A stretch of DNA of 64,000 bases from Spirosoma aureum (GTDB taxonomy: Bacteria; Bacteroidota; Bacteroidia; Cytophagales; Spirosomataceae): NCBI RefSeq assembly GCF_011604685.1, contig NZ_CP050063.1, forward strand, positions 4,486,501-4,550,500. The letters run 5' to 3'. The notes below the pieces were generated by a model. It made no database searches and was not told the origin of the DNA. It saw only the letters and a program-made list of their open reading frames with translations. Below are positions 62,376-64,000 of the stretch, piece by piece; the first letter of the stretch is position 1, and every line of letters begins with the position of its first letter. A program made the translations under genes and the position numbers.

Positions 62376-62449
62376 CAACTGGGCATCCGCGAAATCGTAA
62401 CCGACATCCATGCCTGGCTTGATGCAAACCGGGCCGCTCTGGAGCCGAT
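62376..62449 (+). repeat. Right copy of 74-bp direct repeat (probable native epimerase 3' end)
   Basis: Identical to 61476-61549. It continues ATT CTG AAA TAA to a stop at 62459 and is followed after 16 bp by a strong terminator. That suggests this copy is the original gene end, displaced by the insertion. A small open frame (62241-62459) runs through it but has no independent gene features. Confidence 0.95.
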
Positions 62450-62475
62450 TCTGAAATAAGAGAGCGCTAATACGT

Positions 62476-62520
62476 AAAGCCCACTGAACTGATGAATACA
62501 AAATCAGTTCAGTGGGCTTT
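62476..62520. terminator. Strong hairpin terminator, native end of the epimerase unit
   Basis: A perfect 18-bp stem (AAAGCCCACTGAACTGAT and complement) with a 9-nt loop, between the displaced epimerase end and the convergent msrB gene. It probably works in both directions. Confidence 0.85.
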
Positions 62521-62579
62521 GTCTTGTAATCAAACCGAGATTAGCTTAAATCAATTTGGGAGGAAATACCAAAACCAGT

Positions 62580-63092
62580 TTACCGGCTTGTAGCTGTAAA
62601 CACCATTGCCACCCCGTTCATACAATACCGCAGCCCTGTCGGTTCTGGTCCGTCATTAAAAACATGACCAAGATGAGCGTCACAGACGGAACAGCGAATT
62701 TCGGTACGGTAACCGTCGGATTCCGAATAAACGGCATTCGGTACGATCGGCGCATAAAAGCTTGGCCAGCCAGTCCGTGAATCGAACTTGGTCGCGGATG
62801 AGAAAAGAGGATTCCTGCAGCAAACGCAGCTATAAGCTCCCGGCCTGTGTTCATGGGTCAGTTCGCTGCTATTGGGCCATTCGGTTCCCCGCTCACGAGT
62901 AATCGTATATTGCGACCTGGTTAACATGGATTTCCATTCAGCATCCGACTTTTCAACCCGCCGACCGTTCGGGGAGGTTGCTCCGGCGGGTAGATGGTGT
63001 GGGGGCTTAGGTGTAGCAAAGTAGAAACCGTACAGCCAGATCGCTCCTGCAATCAGTAGGGCCGTGAAAACGAAAAGACTATTCTGCTTCAT
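62580..63092 (-). CDS. msrB: Peptide-methionine (R)-S-oxide reductase, membrane-anchored
   Basis: A 170-residue MsrB. An N-terminal helix (about 6-27, LFVFTALLIAGAIWLYGFYF) anchors or exports it. The catalytic domain is complete: SQYTITRERGTEWPN, two zinc CxxC pairs (CVCC and CSVC), KFDSRTGWPSFYAP, HLGHVFNDGP and the nucleophile Cys in LRYCMNGVAM. It repairs R-methionine sulfoxide in envelope proteins. It converges on the epimerase unit across the 62476-62520 hairpin. Confidence 0.95.
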   Translation of the reverse strand: MKQNSLFVFTALLIAGAIWLYGFYFATPKPPHHLPAGATSPNGRRVEKSDAEWKSMLTRSQYTITRERGTEWPNSSELTHEHRPGAYSCVCCRNPLFSSATKFDSRTGWPSFYAPIVPNAVYSESDGYRTEIRCSVCDAHLGHVFNDGPEPTGLRYCMNGVAMVFTATSR

Positions 63093-63130
63093 AGAAATCG
63101 CCCATTAAATTGACCGGTTGACTAAAGCGG

Positions 63131-64000
63131 TCAATGGGGCCATTGCTGTAACGGTTGCACGTTAGTATTCGTTTTCTTCACTGCTTTTTCCGGAATCAGC
63201 AGAACTGTGATTGCCGATTTGGTATTTGCGGGAAGTTTGACTTCAAAGCCAACTAATGTAGTGCCGGGGTTAGGCGCATCGTAGTCATGTTTTGGATCGG
63301 TTGGCCAGGTTTTTAGCGTGACTATTGCCGGTTCCTGAACCTGAAGAATCAATGTTTTACCATCCTTTGACAATTCTATTTTGTTTTCTCCAACAATCTT
63401 TGCTGTAGCTGGTGTAAGCATTGTCCATCGGACGGTAGTCTCCATCGGAAGAGTTTCCAGTTCATCCCGAACAACAACATAGTCTTTATTGACGATCGCA
63501 ATCCCGCGGTTGGCCCTTGCCAGTGACTCTTTATAGATGTCGGTCAGGTCGGTAGTGACGCTCATGAACGAGGGCTTACTCGACGAGCCAGTGATCGGTG
63601 CCTTACCCTCAACCCGTTGAAGCTGATCGTTGATCGTGAGAGTATTATGCACGAAATTGTTGTATCGAAATACCTGCCAGCGCTGGGAATTCTGTTTGCC
63701 GTTCCATAAATCCACCCCTTTCGATTCCAGCGTTTCATAGTTCTGCATCCCAAAATCCATCGCCCAGCGAACGCCATCCGCTTCCATAATAAAAGAGCCA
63801 ATATCCATGTGGGCATGGTTCGTTGAGGCACTCCCACCTTTCATAGCGACATAAATCGCGTTCGGATCAGACCAGGAAGTACGCATGAGACCAACCGGCG
63901 TTTTGCCCATACCTACCCACATCGTTGATTCGGGTTCCTTGATGGTCGTGATGCCAACGCTGTTACTCCAGAGAATGGCCGCCGGGAGCAGCCGGTTTTT
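63131..64000 (-). CDS. Heparinase II/III-family protein, C-terminal part (5' end outside window)
   Basis: The frame is open to the window edge, so only the C-terminal 289 residues are seen. MKGGSASTNHAHMDIGSFIM is the beta-sandwich segment with the conserved His of heparinase II/III-like proteins. RWQVFRYNNFVHNTLTINDQL is also typical, and the terminal beta-rich part follows. These enzymes are polysaccharide lyases for uronic-acid polymers (heparin, alginate or related). The N-terminal toroid with other catalytic residues lies outside, so activity cannot be judged. Confidence 0.85.
   Translation of the reverse strand, partial: KNRLLPAAILWSNSVGITTIKEPESTMWVGMGKTPVGLMRTSWSDPNAIYVAMKGGSASTNHAHMDIGSFIMEADGVRWAMDFGMQNYETLESKGVDLWNGKQNSQRWQVFRYNNFVHNTLTINDQLQRVEGKAPITGSSSKPSFMSVTTDLTDIYKESLARANRGIAIVNKDYVVVRDELETLPMETTVRWTMLTPATAKIVGENKIELSKDGKTLILQVQEPAIVTLKTWPTDPKHDYDAPNPGTTLVGFEVKLPANTKSAITVLLIPEKAVKKTNTNVQPLQQWPH

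Larger units (their letters stand above)
61550..62449. mobile_element. 900-bp xisH-xisI element inserted in the epimerase 3' end
   Basis: The unit contains xisI, xisH, about 60 bp of upstream region and one repeat copy. It can equally be drawn as 61476-62375. It is flanked by perfect 74-bp direct repeats of the host gene's coding end. No tyrosine or serine recombinase is nearby. Recombination between the repeats would excise exactly 900 bp and leave the native gene end with its terminator. Mobility is inferred from structure. Confidence 0.8.

Noticed and set aside
62241..62459. 72-residue open frame ending in the epimerase C-terminus
   Set aside because: Only the last 28 residues are meaningful, and they are the displaced 3' end of the epimerase. 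The first part is antisense to xisH.

Overview
The window looks like a chromosome segment of a Bacteroidota bacterium of the order Cytophagales, most like Spirosoma and its relatives. The evidence is a SusC/SusD pair preceded by an ECF sigma factor and a FecR anti-sigma, DUF6089-type outer-membrane barrels beside NAD kinase, several TonB-dependent receptors, and promoter-like TAnnTTTG boxes. The genus is an inference from gene content and style. No canonical tRNA, rRNA, CRISPR array, phage or transposase was found.

Layout. 1-7 kb: end of an alpha/beta hydrolase, a CBS protein, nadK, two outer-membrane barrels, a phytanoyl-CoA dioxygenase divergent from an AraC regulator, and an M23 peptidase. 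7-13 kb (minus strand): small membrane protein, CCA-adding enzyme, Sua5/YciO-like protein, GNAT acetyltransferase, GH63-like glucosidase. 13-23 kb: secreted hydrolases (two beta-lactamase-fold serine hydrolases, M28 and M20 peptidases), a repeat protein of unknown function, and a GMC oxidoreductase with its small subunit. 23-31 kb (minus strand): an envelope-glycan cluster with an MBOAT acyltransferase, two GT2 glycosyltransferases and three polytopic membrane proteins. One GT2 gene is interrupted by a single in-frame TAA at a normally conserved Gln. 31-36 kb: EamA transporter, LptF/G permease, and a DtxR/MntR regulator divergent from an Nramp transporter, with a DtxR-type operator between them. 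36-45 kb: ECF sigma, FecR, SusC, SusD, then a Tat-exported metallophosphoesterase and an endonuclease/exonuclease/phosphatase-fold enzyme, so the substrate may be a phosphate ester rather than a glycan. 45-47.5 kb: a Ro60 (TROVE) gene followed by a small-RNA array. 47.5-58 kb: a membrane protein, a YnjBCD-like ABC transporter split by a peptidase gene, a TonB receptor and a DUF2064 protein. 58-64 kb: Kup K+ transporter, a CDP-paratose-epimerase-like gene carrying an XisH/XisI insertion, MsrB, and a heparinase-like gene cut by the window edge.

Two loci stand out. First, 46916-47405 downstream of Ro60 encodes four tandem Y-RNA-like transcripts. They share fixed internal-loop strands and 8-bp inner stems that differ in sequence but keep pairing. 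Copies 2 and 3 carry a circularly permuted tRNA-like module: T-arm, capped acceptor stem, U8-A9, D-arm. Second, a 900-bp xisH-xisI unit sits in the 3' end of the epimerase gene. It is flanked by perfect 74-bp direct repeats of the last codons, so the host gene keeps an intact 3' end. There is no recombinase gene nearby.
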